Source of the DNA: an uncultured Alphaproteobacteria bacterium
GTDB lineage: Bacteria > Pseudomonadota > Alphaproteobacteria > HIMB59 > GCA-002718135
Direction of reading: 5' to 3'
DNA: 63,226 bases
Assembly (NCBI GenBank): GCA_902511405.1
Contig: CABXEZ010000005.1
Span: 1-63,226, forward strand
Positions 9,674-19,319 of the stretch are shown in pieces. A program made the translations under genes and the position numbers. The notes beneath the pieces are model-generated. The model saw nothing but the letters and a program-made list of their open reading frames with translations, was not told the origin of the DNA and did not search any database. Each line of letters begins with the position of its first letter. Positions within the stretch are counted from its first letter, which is position 1.

Positions 9674-9773
9674 TTTTCCTCCTTTTTTTAAACATCTTAT
9701 TCTCTTTGAAACAAATTTCAAAGAAGAAATTTATTTCATTGTAAATATATTTATTTTATGGTTGTAATAAATA

Positions 9774-10718
9774 ATGAATATTGAAAATCCAAAAATTGTG
9801 GATGAAAAATTTTTATCAAAAAAATGTGCGTGGTTTTACTATGTTGCTAAGTTAAATCAAAATCAGATAGCAAAAAAAATTGGATTGAGTAAAATGCGTG
9901 TACATAGACTCATAGCTTTTGCAGATAAAAATGGATTTGTTAAAACTTTTGTTGAAGGTGGATTTGATAAAACTACAAAATATGAAGTAATAATTAAGCA
10001 AAAATATAATTTAAAACTTTGTGAAGTCATTCCAAACGATGAAGATAACAGTGATCCAATCCAAATGTTAGGTGCGGCTGGAGCAAGATTTATTATGAAT
10101 CAAATTAATGAAAACAAAATAACTGAATTTGGAATTGGAACTGGAAATACTATGAATGCTGTTGCTAAATGGCTACCAAAAATAAATAAAAAAATTGATT
10201 TTATCACTCTAAACGGTTCTTTAACTTCAAATAATTCAATTCAAATAAAAACCGGTATTAATCAGATAGCTGAAAAAACTAATGGTGAGTGTTTTAATAT
10301 TGGTATTCCATTTATAATTGAGTCTATTGAACAAAAAAAATTAATAGAAAAAATTAATTTTATTAAAAAAATTATAAATAAAGCAAGTAATACAAAAATT
10401 AAAATTCTCAGTGTGGGGGGGTTGTTTGAAACTTCTCAAATTGTTAAATCTAACATTGTTAGCAAAGAGTCTATTAAAAAACTAAAAGAAAAGGGTGCGG
10501 TTGGCGAGGTAGCTGGTAATTTTTTTGATAAAGAGGGTAATCTAATTTTAAACAAAGAAACAAAAAAAATTATTGGAGCAAAAATTGACTCATTCAAAAA
10601 TTCTAAAACAATATTGATAGCTGGGGGTAAAAATAAAATTTCTCAAATACAATCAGTTTTAAAAAGCGGCTTATTTACTGGCTTAATTACGGACGAAGAT
10701 ACTTCAAAAAAGATTTAA
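9774..10718 (+). CDS. SorC-family sugar-binding transcriptional regulator
   Basis: A 314-residue regulator. The N-terminal helix-turn-helix (residues about 15-50, LNQNQIAKKIGLSKMRVHRL) is followed by the SorC/DeoR-type sugar-phosphate-binding domain, with FGIGTGNTMNAVAKWLP near 120 and the C-terminal ILIAGGKNKISQIQSVLKSG and LITDEDTSKKI. Proteins of this family bind phosphorylated sugars or polyols and control adjacent catabolic operons. It sits between the divergent SDR-GMC operon and the CUT1 importer and is the natural regulator of both. It is paralogous to the regulator at 17523-18446. Confidence 0.88.
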   Translation: MNIENPKIVDEKFLSKKCAWFYYVAKLNQNQIAKKIGLSKMRVHRLIAFADKNGFVKTFVEGGFDKTTKYEVIIKQKYNLKLCEVIPNDEDNSDPIQMLGAAGARFIMNQINENKITEFGIGTGNTMNAVAKWLPKINKKIDFITLNGSLTSNNSIQIKTGINQIAEKTNGECFNIGIPFIIESIEQKKLIEKINFIKKIINKASNTKIKILSVGGLFETSQIVKSNIVSKESIKKLKEKGAVGEVAGNFFDKEGNLILNKETKKIIGAKIDSFKNSKTILIAGGKNKISQIQSVLKSGLFTGLITDEDTSKKI

Positions 10719-10773
10719 GTAGCAAGAAAATCTCCTATTATTTTATTTGCTTTCTATTATATTTTAGTTAATG

Positions 10774-10806
10774 TGAAATTAATTTAGCTATGTGAAATTA
10801 ATTTCA
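10774..10806. promoter_or_regulatory. Tandem 14-bp palindromic operators upstream of CUT1 importer
   Basis: Two copies of a near-identical element, TGAAATTAATTTAG (10774-10787) and the perfect palindrome TGAAATTAATTTCA (10793-10806), are spaced 19 bp start to start. They lie 30-62 bp before the binding-protein ATG. The spacing of about two helical turns puts both on one DNA face, as expected for a multimeric SorC protein. The same architecture is found at 21663-21695. Confidence 0.6.
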
Positions 10807-10835
10807 TAGTTATCTTTTTAAATTGGAGGAATATA

Positions 10836-12260
10836 ATGAAAAATCTTATTATTGCCCTTGTAGCATCTACATTTTCTTTTGCGGCTATGGCTGATGGTCA
10901 TGCTGAATGGTGGAAAAAAGCAGGTGCTCCATATGCGGGTACAGTACTTCAAGGTGTAGCTGAGAATACACCTCCAGGACAATACGCTGGAGAAGTTTTA
11001 GCAAAAGAATTTGAAGCTTTAACTGGTATCAAAGTACAGCTTGAAAATACATCTTGGGATTCGATGTATGACAAAGCAATTAAAGACATGGAAGCAAATT
11101 CTGGAATCTATGACTTTGTATATATCGAACAAGATATTGTTTATGATTATTTAAACAGAGACTTCTTAGTTAACATCACACAAGGTTTAGCTAATAATCC
11201 TGATCTTCAAGCTCCTGGTGTAAGCCTTGATGACTTCACAACTTTCATCGATTATTTTAAAGATGGATCTGGTGATGTATTTGGTGTTCCAATGGAGGCA
11301 TTCATAAAAGTATATCTATATAGAAAAGATTTATTTGAAGCTGCTGATGCAAAAGCTGCTTTTAGAGCTCAATATGGATATGGATTAACGCCTGCAACCT
11401 CATTTGATCAATATAGAGATAATGCTGAATTCTTTACGCATTACTGTGCTGATAAAGGAATGGAATGTTGGGGTACAACAGTTCAGGGACATACTGGACA
11501 TCCAGCTTCTACATATGAGTTCTTAGAGTCTATTGGACCATCTTTCGGTTTATACAACTGGGGTGTAAATATGGATAACTATCATTCTTGTGTTGAAGAC
11601 GGTGGTCAGCTAAATGGAGGAAGAGCTAAAGCTGCACTTAATTTCTGGACACAATTATTACCTTTTGCTCCACCTGAAGCACTTCAAAGCACTTGGAGTG
11701 AAGTTGGCGCTTCTTTCGCTGCAGGAAGAGCAGCACAAGGATGGGTATATGGTGAAAATGCTGCATGGATTGCAACTGATGCTGAAAAATCAGCTGTTGT
11801 AGGAAATGTTGGTGTGATGCTACCTCCAACTGCACCGGGTGTAATGACACAAGCCGCATCAGGTAATGGATATATTGGTTATTTTGATGGAGGTGCTTAT
11901 GGTATTCCTCATTCATCAAAAAATATTGAAGCAACTATGCTTTGGTTACAATATGTTGCATTGAATGATCATCAAGCTGATTGGGCAATTGCAGGAGGAC
12001 GTATAACTCATAAAGATACATATGCAGATCCAAAAGTATTGGCTGTTGATGAGCAAGCTGATGGATACTTCTCACTAATGAGAGATACTGGCTTCTTGTA
12101 TGCTGGTGCTCCACCATTCCCTTTCCACGGAGCGGGAAGAGGTGCTATTGATCCGTTCATTTATAGTGCTTTAGCTGGTGAAATGACTCCAGAAGAAGCT
12201 CTTGATGGAGCTTGTAAAGCTCTTGATCAAGTAATGTCAGATCTTGGTTACCAAGGTTAA
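10836..12260 (+). CDS. CUT1 ABC transporter substrate-binding protein (polyol/sugar)
   Basis: A 474-residue family 1 extracellular solute-binding protein. It has a signal peptide (MKNLIIALVASTFSFAAMA, cut before DGHAEWW), an N-terminal lobe including FEALTGIKVQLENTSWD (about 50-66), and Trp/Tyr-rich ligand-pocket segments (VYGENAAWIA near 305). A TTGGAGG ribosome site precedes the ATG. It is followed by a terminator-like hairpin and two permease genes. The codon and residue composition (Gly/Ala-rich, low Lys) differs from its neighbours, as usual for a highly expressed periplasmic protein. A neighbouring sorbitol/xylitol-type dehydrogenase and SDR suggest a polyol ligand. Confidence 0.88.
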   Translation: MKNLIIALVASTFSFAAMADGHAEWWKKAGAPYAGTVLQGVAENTPPGQYAGEVLAKEFEALTGIKVQLENTSWDSMYDKAIKDMEANSGIYDFVYIEQDIVYDYLNRDFLVNITQGLANNPDLQAPGVSLDDFTTFIDYFKDGSGDVFGVPMEAFIKVYLYRKDLFEAADAKAAFRAQYGYGLTPATSFDQYRDNAEFFTHYCADKGMECWGTTVQGHTGHPASTYEFLESIGPSFGLYNWGVNMDNYHSCVEDGGQLNGGRAKAALNFWTQLLPFAPPEALQSTWSEVGASFAAGRAAQGWVYGENAAWIATDAEKSAVVGNVGVMLPPTAPGVMTQAASGNGYIGYFDGGAYGIPHSSKNIEATMLWLQYVALNDHQADWAIAGGRITHKDTYADPKVLAVDEQADGYFSLMRDTGFLYAGAPPFPFHGAGRGAIDPFIYSALAGEMTPEEALDGACKALDQVMSDLGYQG

Positions 12261-12275
12261 TTAAATACTTTAATA

Positions 12276-12306
12276 AGGGAGGCTAAAACGCCTCCCTATT
12301 TTTTTT
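12276..12306 (+). terminator. Terminator-like hairpin between binding protein and permease genes
   Basis: An 8-bp GC-rich stem AGGGAGGC / GCCTCCCT (12276-12283, 12290-12297) has a 6-nt loop and is followed by A and a T9 run that leads straight into the permease ATG at 12307. This has all the parts of an intrinsic terminator, so the permeases are probably expressed by read-through. Confidence 0.85.
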
Positions 12307-13188
12307 ATGTTTTCAAATAATAGAACTGGTTGGTTACTTTTATCACCTACAATAATTATTTTATTAATAATGGGCCTAGTTCCATTTTTTTACGTTTTGT
12401 ATGTTGGCTTTTTTAAATGGAACCCTCTCGCAGTTGATCCCTCAATGCAATTTGAAGGTTTTGGATTTAACTACAGACGCTTAATTTTTGATGAAGTTTT
12501 TTTAGCCTCAATATGGCGTTCAATAAAATTTTCAGTTGTAACATTGTTCTTTGAGTTGGGACTTGGTTTTATTTTAGCTTTATCACTACTTAGTTCATTT
12601 CCATTAAAATCATTTTTTAGAGGTATTCATACCTTACCTCTAGTAATTGCGCCAATCGTTGTTGGATCTATATTTAAATTATTTACAGTTCAGGGCTTGG
12701 GACCCTTACCACATCTTTTAAAAGATTATTTTGGATACACTTTAAACTATGGGTTACATGCAGAGCAGGCGTTTTGGATGATTGTCATTATGGATATATG
12801 GCATTGGACTCCATTTGTTACATTAACCTTGTTAGCAGGCTTAAGTGCTCTTCCTCAAGACCCCTATGAGTCTGCAAAAATAGATGGGGCTAATAATTTT
12901 CAAATATTTATTTATATCACCATACCTATGATGGTGCCTGTCTTAATTGTAGTCATATTTATTCGTCTAATGGATTCTCTAAAAATAGTTGATGAGGTTT
13001 GGATGTTAACAGGTGGTGGGCCAGGATACGCAACACGTTTTACAGGAATACATATTTGGAAAGAGGTATTTGAAAAAAGATTTTATGGACTTGGCTCAGC
13101 TATGTCTATTTTGTATTTATATATTACAATAGTTATTTGCTGGCTATTATATAGCGTTATGGTTTCAAGAGGTAAAAATGAAGATTAG
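12307..13188 (+). CDS. CUT1 ABC transporter permease (MalF/UgpA type)
   Basis: A 293-residue permease of the binding-protein-dependent inner-membrane family, with six hydrophobic segments. The EAA loop reads [23 protein letters not shown] when taken over about residues 180-203 and includes the canonical ESAKIDGA. The start codon follows directly on the terminator T-run and lacks a Shine-Dalgarno sequence, which may limit expression. It overlaps the next permease by 11 bp. Together the two permeases form the channel. No ATPase is encoded nearby. Confidence 0.9.
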   Translation: MFSNNRTGWLLLSPTIIILLIMGLVPFFYVLYVGFFKWNPLAVDPSMQFEGFGFNYRRLIFDEVFLASIWRSIKFSVVTLFFELGLGFILALSLLSSFPLKSFFRGIHTLPLVIAPIVVGSIFKLFTVQGLGPLPHLLKDYFGYTLNYGLHAEQAFWMIVIMDIWHWTPFVTLTLLAGLSALPQDPYESAKIDGANNFQIFIYITIPMMVPVLIVVIFIRLMDSLKIVDEVWMLTGGGPGYATRFTGIHIWKEVFEKRFYGLGSAMSILYLYITIVICWLLYSVMVSRGKNED

Positions 13189-14032
13189 AAAATTATTTGG
13201 TAAAATTTTAACAACACTTCTATGGAGTATTTTGTCAATTATTACTCTTTTTCCAATATATTGGATGGTTCTAGTTTCTACAAGAACACCGGTTGAATTA
13301 TTTGGTAAACCTGATTTAAGTCCAACATTTTTAAATAAAATTCATTGGAAGAATTTTACTAAACCTTTTATTGATGGAATTTATTCTGATTATCTTATTA
13401 ATTCAATTATAGTAGCAACATCAAATGCACTACTTGTAACGACATTAGCATTAATGGCCACATACGCATTATCAAGGTTTAAACTACCTGGTTCTGAAAG
13501 TATATTTTTCTGGACAATGACAAATAGAATGGCACCTCCAGCAGCATTTATGTTGCCATTATTTTTATTATTTTCAACTGTTTTTAAATTTGGAGACTTC
13601 ACTTTATTTGATACGAAAATTGGATTAATTTTATTATATTGTGTTTTTAATCTTCCTTTCGCCATTTGGCTTTTAAAGGGGATAATTGATGGTATTCCTA
13701 AAGAATTAGATGAAGCAATGATAGTAGATGGGGCGAATATATTTACAATATTTTGGAAGTTGATAATACCGCTTGCTGCACCTGGTATCGCAGTTACTTC
13801 TTTATTAAGTTTTCTATTTGCATGGAATGAATACTTGCTAGCCTCAACTCTAACAAGTGTTTATGCGAGAACAATACCTACTGGCTTATCTGAATTTGTT
13901 ACCACGACTGGAACTAATTGGGGAACTATGGCTGCTGTTGCTTTGGTATCTATGATACCTGCATTATTATTCTTATTTTTAGTACAAAGATATATTGTTG
14001 CGGGATTAACATTTGGAGCAGTAAAAGGCTAA
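13178..14032 (+). CDS. CUT1 ABC transporter permease (MalG/UgpE type)
   Basis: A 284-residue MalG-type permease with six hydrophobic segments. The EAA-loop motif is [20 protein letters not shown] (about residues 172-191), followed by [13 protein letters not shown]. The C-terminal GLTFGAVKG is typical of MalG/UgpE-type subunits. It overlaps the preceding permease gene by 11 bp and is followed 1 bp later by a tiny membrane-protein gene. It partners the permease at 12307 and the binding protein at 10836. Confidence 0.9.
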   Translation: MKIRKLFGKILTTLLWSILSIITLFPIYWMVLVSTRTPVELFGKPDLSPTFLNKIHWKNFTKPFIDGIYSDYLINSIIVATSNALLVTTLALMATYALSRFKLPGSESIFFWTMTNRMAPPAAFMLPLFLLFSTVFKFGDFTLFDTKIGLILLYCVFNLPFAIWLLKGIIDGIPKELDEAMIVDGANIFTIFWKLIIPLAAPGIAVTSLLSFLFAWNEYLLASTLTSVYARTIPTGLSEFVTTTGTNWGTMAAVALVSMIPALLFLFLVQRYIVAGLTFGAVKG

Positions 14033-14033
14033 T

Positions 14034-14213
14034 ATGAAAAAAAGAGGTTTTATTCCCATCAATACCAATTGGTTTGATAGGCTTTTTATTGGAGTAATTA
14101 GTTATGTTGCACTCCAATTGTTTTGGATGAGATTTATAGAAAGTTTTATTTCTATTAATTTTGCAATTGGGATTGGGATAGCTTGGATTATATACGTTAT
14201 TTGGAAAGGATAA
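14034..14213 (+). CDS. Small membrane protein encoded within the importer operon (59 aa)
   Basis: An open frame of 59 codons, ATG at 14034 to TAA at 14211-14213, lies between the MalG-type permease (1 bp gap) and the dehydrogenase (3 bp gap). It begins MKKRGFIPINTNWFDRLF and has two hydrophobic stretches (VISYVALQLFW, FAIGIGIAWIIYVIW) separated by MRFIESFISIN. The tight fit between operon genes argues that it is real. I do not recognise a named family. Its position recalls the small membrane proteins found in some alphaproteobacterial CUT1 operons, for example DUF2160 in glycerol importers, but it is shorter. A role as an accessory importer subunit is a guess. Confidence 0.7.
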   Translation: MKKRGFIPINTNWFDRLFIGVISYVALQLFWMRFIESFISINFAIGIGIAWIIYVIWKG

Positions 14214-14216
14214 AAT

Positions 14217-15261
14217 ATGAAAGCTTTAGTATTAGAAAAACAATTAGAATTAAACTTACGTGATATTGATCTTCCAACAGAGGTTGGGCCAGATGATGTT
14301 AAAATCAAAATGCATACTGTTGGAATTTGTGGTTCCGATATTCATTATTATGAGCATGGTAAAATAGGGCAATGGCATGTCAATGCTCCTATGGTTTTAG
14401 GTCATGAAGGTTCGGGTACAGTAATTGCAGTTGGTAAAAATGAAACAATTCTTAAAGAAGGTGATAGGGTTTGCATTGAGCCTCAAGTCGTTAGTAAAAA
14501 ATCTAAAGAATATAAATTAGGCATGTACAATTATGATCAGAAAGTAAAGTTTTGGGCGACACCGCCAATTCATGGATGTCTAACTCCAGAGGTAGTTTTT
14601 CCAGGTGATATGGTTTTTAAAATACCTAATAATTTATCATATGCTGAAGGTGCAATGGTTGAGCCATTAGCTGTTGGAATGCAAGGAGTTACAAAAGCTA
14701 AAATTAAACCAGGTCAAATTGGCTTAGTAATGGGTTGTGGTCCAATTGGTTTAGTTACAGGATTAGCAGCTTTAGCTGGTGGTTGTTCAAAAGTATACAT
14801 TGCTGATATCTTGGCTGAAAAATTAAAAATGTGTGATCATTATCCAAATTTAATTCCAGTAGATTTATCTAAAGAAAACTTATCTGAAAGAATAATGGAT
14901 GAAACAAATGGTTGGGGTGTTGACCGCTTTTTTTGAATGTAGTGGAGCAGTAAAAGCATATGAGGCTATATTTTCTTGTTGTGCTCCAGGAGCACATGTT
15001 GTTCTAATTGGAAATAATGCTGAGCCAGTTCCTATGAATTGGGCAATTTTATTCTCTAAAGGATTAGAATATCAAACAGTTCACAGATATTCTCATCAAT
15101 ATGAGCCATCATTAAGACTTCTTGAAAGTGGTAAAATTGATGTAAAACCAATGATTACTCATACATTTAAATTTGAAGAAAGTGTTGAAGCATTTGAAAG
15201 AGCTGCAGAACATAGACCAACAGATGTTAAGCTTCAAATTATAATAGATGAAGATAAATGA
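14217..15261 (+). pseudogene. Sorbitol/xylitol dehydrogenase-type zinc ADH, frameshifted at a T7 run
   Basis: Two overlapping frames together make one zinc-dependent medium-chain dehydrogenase closely matching the intact paralogue at 21715-22740. The first frame (14217-14936) has the zinc-site motifs GICGSDIHYYEHGKIG and GHEGSGTVIAVG, EPLAVGMQG, and the Rossmann loop VMGCGPIGLV. It stops at TGA immediately after seven Ts (14928-14934). Deleting one T restores the reading (VDRFFECSGA), which runs on to 15261, giving about 347 residues against 341 for the paralogue. It may be a sequencing error, a recent null mutation or a site rescued by transcriptional slippage. Apart from the shift the sequence shows no decay. 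It would oxidise a polyol to a ketose with NAD. Confidence 0.85.
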
Positions 15262-15292
15262 TCTAAATATTTCTTCTTTTAAAAAAAATAAT

Positions 15293-15332
15293 GAAAAAAA
15301 CACTTATTACACTGATAAGTGTCAATTTTTTT
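15293..15332. terminator. Bidirectional intrinsic terminator
   Basis: An 8-bp stem ACACTTAT / ATAAGTGT (15300-15307, 15315-15322) has a 7-nt loop, an A-rich left flank and a T8 run on the right. It lies between the convergent ends of the dehydrogenase (plus) and the mannitol-dehydrogenase gene (minus). It can serve both strands. Confidence 0.8.
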
Positions 15333-15340
15333 TATTAGAT

Positions 15341-16756
15341 TTATAAAAATATGTTTTTAAAAAATAATATTTTTTTTCTTAATATATCTGAAAATAAAGG
15401 ATATTTATTTGGAGTATCGCCCCATAAATGACTATTAAATATAAATTTTTCCAATACATCATCATCTAAATATTTTTTAATCCAGTCCCAACTTGGCTCA
15501 TAATAGTTAAACTCTAAAGTTTTGTTATTAATTTTTTTCATAAAAATATACCAACTAGCTATAGACTCAATTGAATTTTCAGGATTAATATTTAATGCAA
15601 AACACTTATTGATGGTCGGTAGGATAAAAATAGGAAATTTTCCAACACCATCCATAGCAATTCTTTCAAGCTTGTCTCCTATATTTTTGTTTTTAAATCT
15701 ATCAAAAATAATCATCATATATTCTTCAAGATCAAAGGGCGCTTCATTGCCTAAAGCAGGGATAATTTCTTTTCTTTCAAGTTCAAAAAAATATTGTTGT
15801 AACTCACTATCTAAAATAGCTTGATCATAAGTTTTATGTCCTTTTAATGCCCCTATGTAACTTAAAGCAACATGACCTCCATTTAAAATCCTTATTTTTG
15901 CCTCTTCGTATGGAAAAACATTATCAACAAATTTAACACCAACATCTTCAAGTTTTGGTCTCTTACCAATAAAATTATCTTCGATAACCCATTGAATAAA
16001 TGGCTCTGCCATCACACTACAATCTTCATCTATTAAAAAATTTTCTTTTATTTCTTTTTTAAGATTCACTGGAGCTCTTGGTGTTATTCTATCTACTACA
16101 CATGAAGGAAAGCTTACTTTTTTTTCAATCCATTCTAAAAGTTTTTTTCTTCATGTGAATTCTTTACATATTTTTTTAGAGTTTTTTCCAACATTAAACC
16201 ATTCTCTCTAATATTATCACAGCATAGAAGAGTGATTTCTTTATCTATTGTCTCCATTCTTTTTTTTAAGGCAGACAATAAATATGAAAATATTATAGTA
16301 TTTTCTTTTTTTTATTAATATTATCATCAACTATTTTTAAATTTAGATTTAATTCATTATCTTCAGAAATATAATATCCACTCTCAGTAACTGTCATTGT
16401 CACAATTTCTATATTTGGATCACAAAGAATTTTTTCAGCCTCATCACGATGCTCACTCCAGTCAATTAATTTTTGTATCGAATATATATCTGAAAATTCT
16501 GTCTCCCCTGAAGTAGAAATCGTTTTTAAAACATATTTACCATTTCTTTTTTTTAGAGAATTAAAATTTTCTCTCTTTCTTCCTTTCTTAAGTTGACTCC
16601 ACAGATACCCCAATTAGGATCATTTTTAAGGTTTAAATAATCGTTAATGTATAATGCTTGATGTGCTCTATGAAAATTACCAACACCTAAATGTAATATG
16701 CCAATTTTAATTTCTTCTTTATTATAAGAAGGAATAACTAAACTTTCTTTACTCAT
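15341..16756 (-). pseudogene. Mannitol/fructuronate dehydrogenase-family gene with three frameshifts
   Basis: Read on the reverse strand, three frames join into a protein of about 472 residues of the polyol-specific long-chain dehydrogenase family (MtlK/UxuB). The start MSKESLVIPSY has the N-terminal GILHLGVGNFHRAHQALY. Next come TVTESGYYI, then CCDNIRENG and RITPRAP (readable only across the shifts), and the C-terminal domain with RILNGGHVALSYIG. The breaks lie near 16560-16575, at the T8 run 16306-16313 and at the T7 run 16142-16148. Each needs one added base. The gene follows the SDR gene directly, as last gene of the module C operon, and would oxidise mannitol, arabitol or a hexuronate-derived polyol. 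Either it is a pseudogene or the homopolymers are mis-sequenced. Confidence 0.85.
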
Positions 16757-17521
16757 CTACCTTGATGTATACCCACCATCTACGACTAATATCTCTCCAG
16801 TAATATAACTAGAAGCCTTAGAACATAAAAACAAAGCTGCTGTAGCAACTTCTTCAGGATTCCCCATTCGACCCATTGGGGTCATTTTATTCCACTTAGC
16901 GTACCAATGTTCATTTTCTTTTGGTAATTTTGTCATTGGAGTCTTTATATAGCCAGGAGCGATTGCATTAACTCTAATATTAAGACTTGCATAATCGCTT
17001 GCTAAACTTTTTGTTAACATGTGAACTGCAGCTTTGGACGCATTATATGCAACTTGCGGTTGAGGAAAGTTAGATACAATTCCAGACATAGATCCTATAT
17101 TTAAAATACATCCACTATTTTGATTTTTCATTTGCAAAATACTTTGTCGGCATAGACGAAATACTGATTTAAAATTCACATCAAACATTTTTGTTAATAA
17201 CTCATCATCATAATTTTCCATTTCTATAGTTGCAGCTATTCCTGCACAATTAACAAGAATATCTAAAGAATTATATTTAGTTATAGTAGAATTTATTAAT
17301 TCTTCTGGAAAATCAGGATTTGCGATATCACCTTGAATAAAGTCAAAGGAATAATTTTTGATTTTTAATTTATCTAAGATGCTATTATCTTCTTTTACAT
17401 CCGTGAGAATTAGATTTGCCCCAGCTTCTCCAAGCGCGTCAGCAATTGCAAAACCATTTCCACCCATAGCACCTGTAACAATTGCAATCTTGTTTGGAAT
17501 TTTAAATTTATCTAAAATCAT
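16757..17521 (-). CDS. Short-chain dehydrogenase/reductase (paralogue of 8909-9673)
   Basis: A 254-residue classical SDR. The cofactor loop is [12 protein letters not shown], followed by NCAG ([11 protein letters not shown]), GSMSG and YNASKAA, with the C-terminal [11 protein letters not shown]. It is clearly paralogous to the SDR of module B over its whole length, including PKENEHWY and MTPMGRMG. It sits 1 bp after the SorC regulator and immediately before the broken mannitol-dehydrogenase gene. This suggests a ketose/polyol step under SorC control. The third glycine pattern is intact, so it should bind NAD(P)H. Confidence 0.9.
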   Translation of the reverse strand: MILDKFKIPNKIAIVTGAMGGNGFAIADALGEAGANLILTDVKEDNSILDKLKIKNYSFDFIQGDIANPDFPEELINSTITKYNSLDILVNCAGIAATIEMENYDDELLTKMFDVNFKSVFRLCRQSILQMKNQNSGCILNIGSMSGIVSNFPQPQVAYNASKAAVHMLTKSLASDYASLNIRVNAIAPGYIKTPMTKLPKENEHWYAKWNKMTPMGRMGNPEEVATAALFLCSKASSYITGEILVVDGGYTSR

Positions 17522-17522
17522 T

Positions 17523-18446
17523 CTAACTTAAAATAATTTTAGCTGCTTCTTCATCTGTAATTAGACCATAAAGACATCCGTTTAATAAAGTAGATTTTAT
17601 AGCTAAGGCTTTTTGAATACCTCCAGCTATGGCTATAGTTTTCTTTTTCTTAATAAGGCTGAAGTCTTTGCTAACAATTTCATCATAAACAAAATGTTTA
17701 CCATGTTTGTCAAAAAAATTTCCGCTAGACTCTGATATTGCTCCATCTTTTTTAATTTGATTAAAAAATGTCTTATCAATTAAATACGGATGATTTTTAA
17801 CTCTATTATATAAACTAGTTCCACCCTTCATAGAACCAATACCTAAAATAATATATTCACATTCTTCTTCTTTTTTAAGAATATCTTTTACAAATTTAAT
17901 ATTAAAAAACTTATTTTTTTCTTGCAAGGATGGAAAAATATATGGAGCTCCTAAATGGTAACACTTACCTCTAGTTTTTTTGGAAAGTGTATTTAATCCT
18001 AAGAGTGGATTAAAGGATAAATCATTTCTTAAAGATCCAGTTGTATCTATAAAAGATACATTTTCTCTTATTTCAGGGAGTAAGTTAGCTATTCTAGTAT
18101 TTGTCGATCCAGTAGACCAGCCAAAATTTCTACATTTTTCCTCCTTTATTTTATTAAGAATTGTATTTGCACCAGCATAGGCAATAGATAATGGATCAGG
18201 GTCTAGTGTGGAGGCAGTAGTTTTTTTTCCAAAGGTATGTTCGCTTGGTACAACCTCAATATGCTTGAGATTATATTTTTCTTTAATATCTTCCTCATAT
18301 TTTTTACATATATCAAATGATCCTTCCACAAATACTTTAACTGAACCATTTTTTTCTGCTTCACTGAGAATTCGATGAACCTGAACTGTATTAATATTAA
18401 ATTTTTTAGCTATTTCTTTTTGTGAAATTTTTTCTTTCCAATACAT
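17523..18446 (-). CDS. SorC-family sugar-binding transcriptional regulator
   Basis: A 307-residue SorC/DeoR-type regulator with a helix-turn-helix ([21 protein letters not shown]) at residues 7-27, then the effector domain with [17 protein letters not shown]. The C-terminus is [20 protein letters not shown] and [12 protein letters not shown]. Compared with the regulator at 9774 it lacks about 20 N-terminal residues. The frame upstream stays open for a few codons (NRIAW, before the first ATG) but offers only ATT as an earlier start, and no Shine-Dalgarno sequence is evident. It lies within the operon after the two permeases. Likely targets are the paired operators at 21663-21695. Confidence 0.87.
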   Translation of the reverse strand: MYWKEKISQKEIAKKFNINTVQVHRILSEAEKNGSVKVFVEGSFDICKKYEEDIKEKYNLKHIEVVPSEHTFGKKTTASTLDPDPLSIAYAGANTILNKIKEEKCRNFGWSTGSTNTRIANLLPEIRENVSFIDTTGSLRNDLSFNPLLGLNTLSKKTRGKCYHLGAPYIFPSLQEKNKFFNIKFVKDILKKEEECEYIILGIGSMKGGTSLYNRVKNHPYLIDKTFFNQIKKDGAISESSGNFFDKHGKHFVYDEIVSKDFSLIKKKKTIAIAGGIQKALAIKSTLLNGCLYGLITDEEAAKIILS

Positions 18447-18497
18447 CCACGCAATTCTATTAGTGTACTATTTTAAATTTTTACCTATTTCATACAT

Positions 18498-19319
18498 TTA
18501 GTTTTTTACTGCTCCTAAAGTCAGTCCTGAAACTATATTTTTTTGAAGAAATATTGTCAATAATATTGGTGGAATACTTTGAATTACTGTCGCAGCAGCG
18601 ACATTTCCCCAAATAATTTGTGCTTGACTTACTTGAGCTGAAATAAAAATAGGGAATGTCCGTGATTCTGATACAGTAAAAAACAGTGCAATTAACAATT
18701 CGTTCCAACTGAATATAAAAACAAAAATTGCTACAGTTGCAATACCTCCTTTTGATAAAGGAATTGCAATTTGTATAAATATTTGAAACCAAGAAGCACC
18801 TTCTATTCTTGATGCTTCGATCAAATCATATGGAATTCTTTTAAAAAAAGATGCTGAAACCCAAACAGCGAAAGGAATATTAAATGCTGTATACACTATG
18901 ATTAAGGCAAATAAGGAATCTAACAAATTCAGATATTTAAATAGCATAAATAAAGGAATAGCAGCTGCAACCGGAGGTAACATTCTTGTGCTTAAAATCC
19001 AATCAGCTAAAAAATTACTACCTTTGAATTTGAAAAATGTTAAACCAAATGCTGTTGGTAAAGAAAAAACAAGAGAAACAATTGTTGAGCCTATAGTCAC
19101 TATAATTGAATTTAATAAGTATCTGTAACTCTCGGATAACATGATAGTAAAATTTTTTATATATGTAAAGTCAGGTATCCATACAGGAGGTAATGCAAAC
19201 ATTGCATTTTGATTTTTAAAAGCTCCAAAGAACATCCAGAGATTAGGTGCCAAGAAAAAAAAAGTAAAACAAAAAGCGAGAATTAGTAAAGTTATGTTTT
19301 TTCTAGCTGAAGTCTTCAT
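18498..19319 (-). CDS. CUT1 ABC transporter permease (MalG type)
   Basis: A 273-residue MalG-type permease with six hydrophobic segments. The EAA loop is YDLIEASRIEGASWFQIFIQ (about residues 157-176), followed by IAIPLSKGGIATV. The C-terminus is GLTLGAVKN. The start overlaps the preceding permease by 17 bp. It forms the channel with the 19303-20196 product for the module C binding protein. No ATPase gene accompanies it. Confidence 0.9.
   Translation of the reverse strand: MKTSARKNITLLILAFCFTFFFLAPNLWMFFGAFKNQNAMFALPPVWIPDFTYIKNFTIMLSESYRYLLNSIIVTIGSTIVSLVFSLPTAFGLTFFKFKGSNFLADWILSTRMLPPVAAAIPLFMLFKYLNLLDSLFALIIVYTAFNIPFAVWVSASFFKRIPYDLIEASRIEGASWFQIFIQIAIPLSKGGIATVAIFVFIFSWNELLIALFFTVSESRTFPIFISAQVSQAQIIWGNVAAATVIQSIPPILLTIFLQKNIVSGLTLGAVKN

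Noticed and set aside
9726-9737. GAAATTTATTTC upstream of the SorC gene as a third paired operator.
   Set aside because: The palindrome is imperfect and no second copy lies 19 bp away, so it is indistinguishable from AT-rich background.
11638-11934. Antisense open frames over the binding-protein gene (also 11935-12117 and 20847-21041).
   Set aside because: They arise from low stop-codon density opposite the Gly/Ala-rich binding proteins, have no family resemblance and lack ribosome sites.
18447-18480. N-terminal extension of the SorC regulator at 17523-18446 beyond its first ATG.
   Set aside because: The frame is open for only seven codons before TAG, with no standard start. An ATT start is possible but unsupported.
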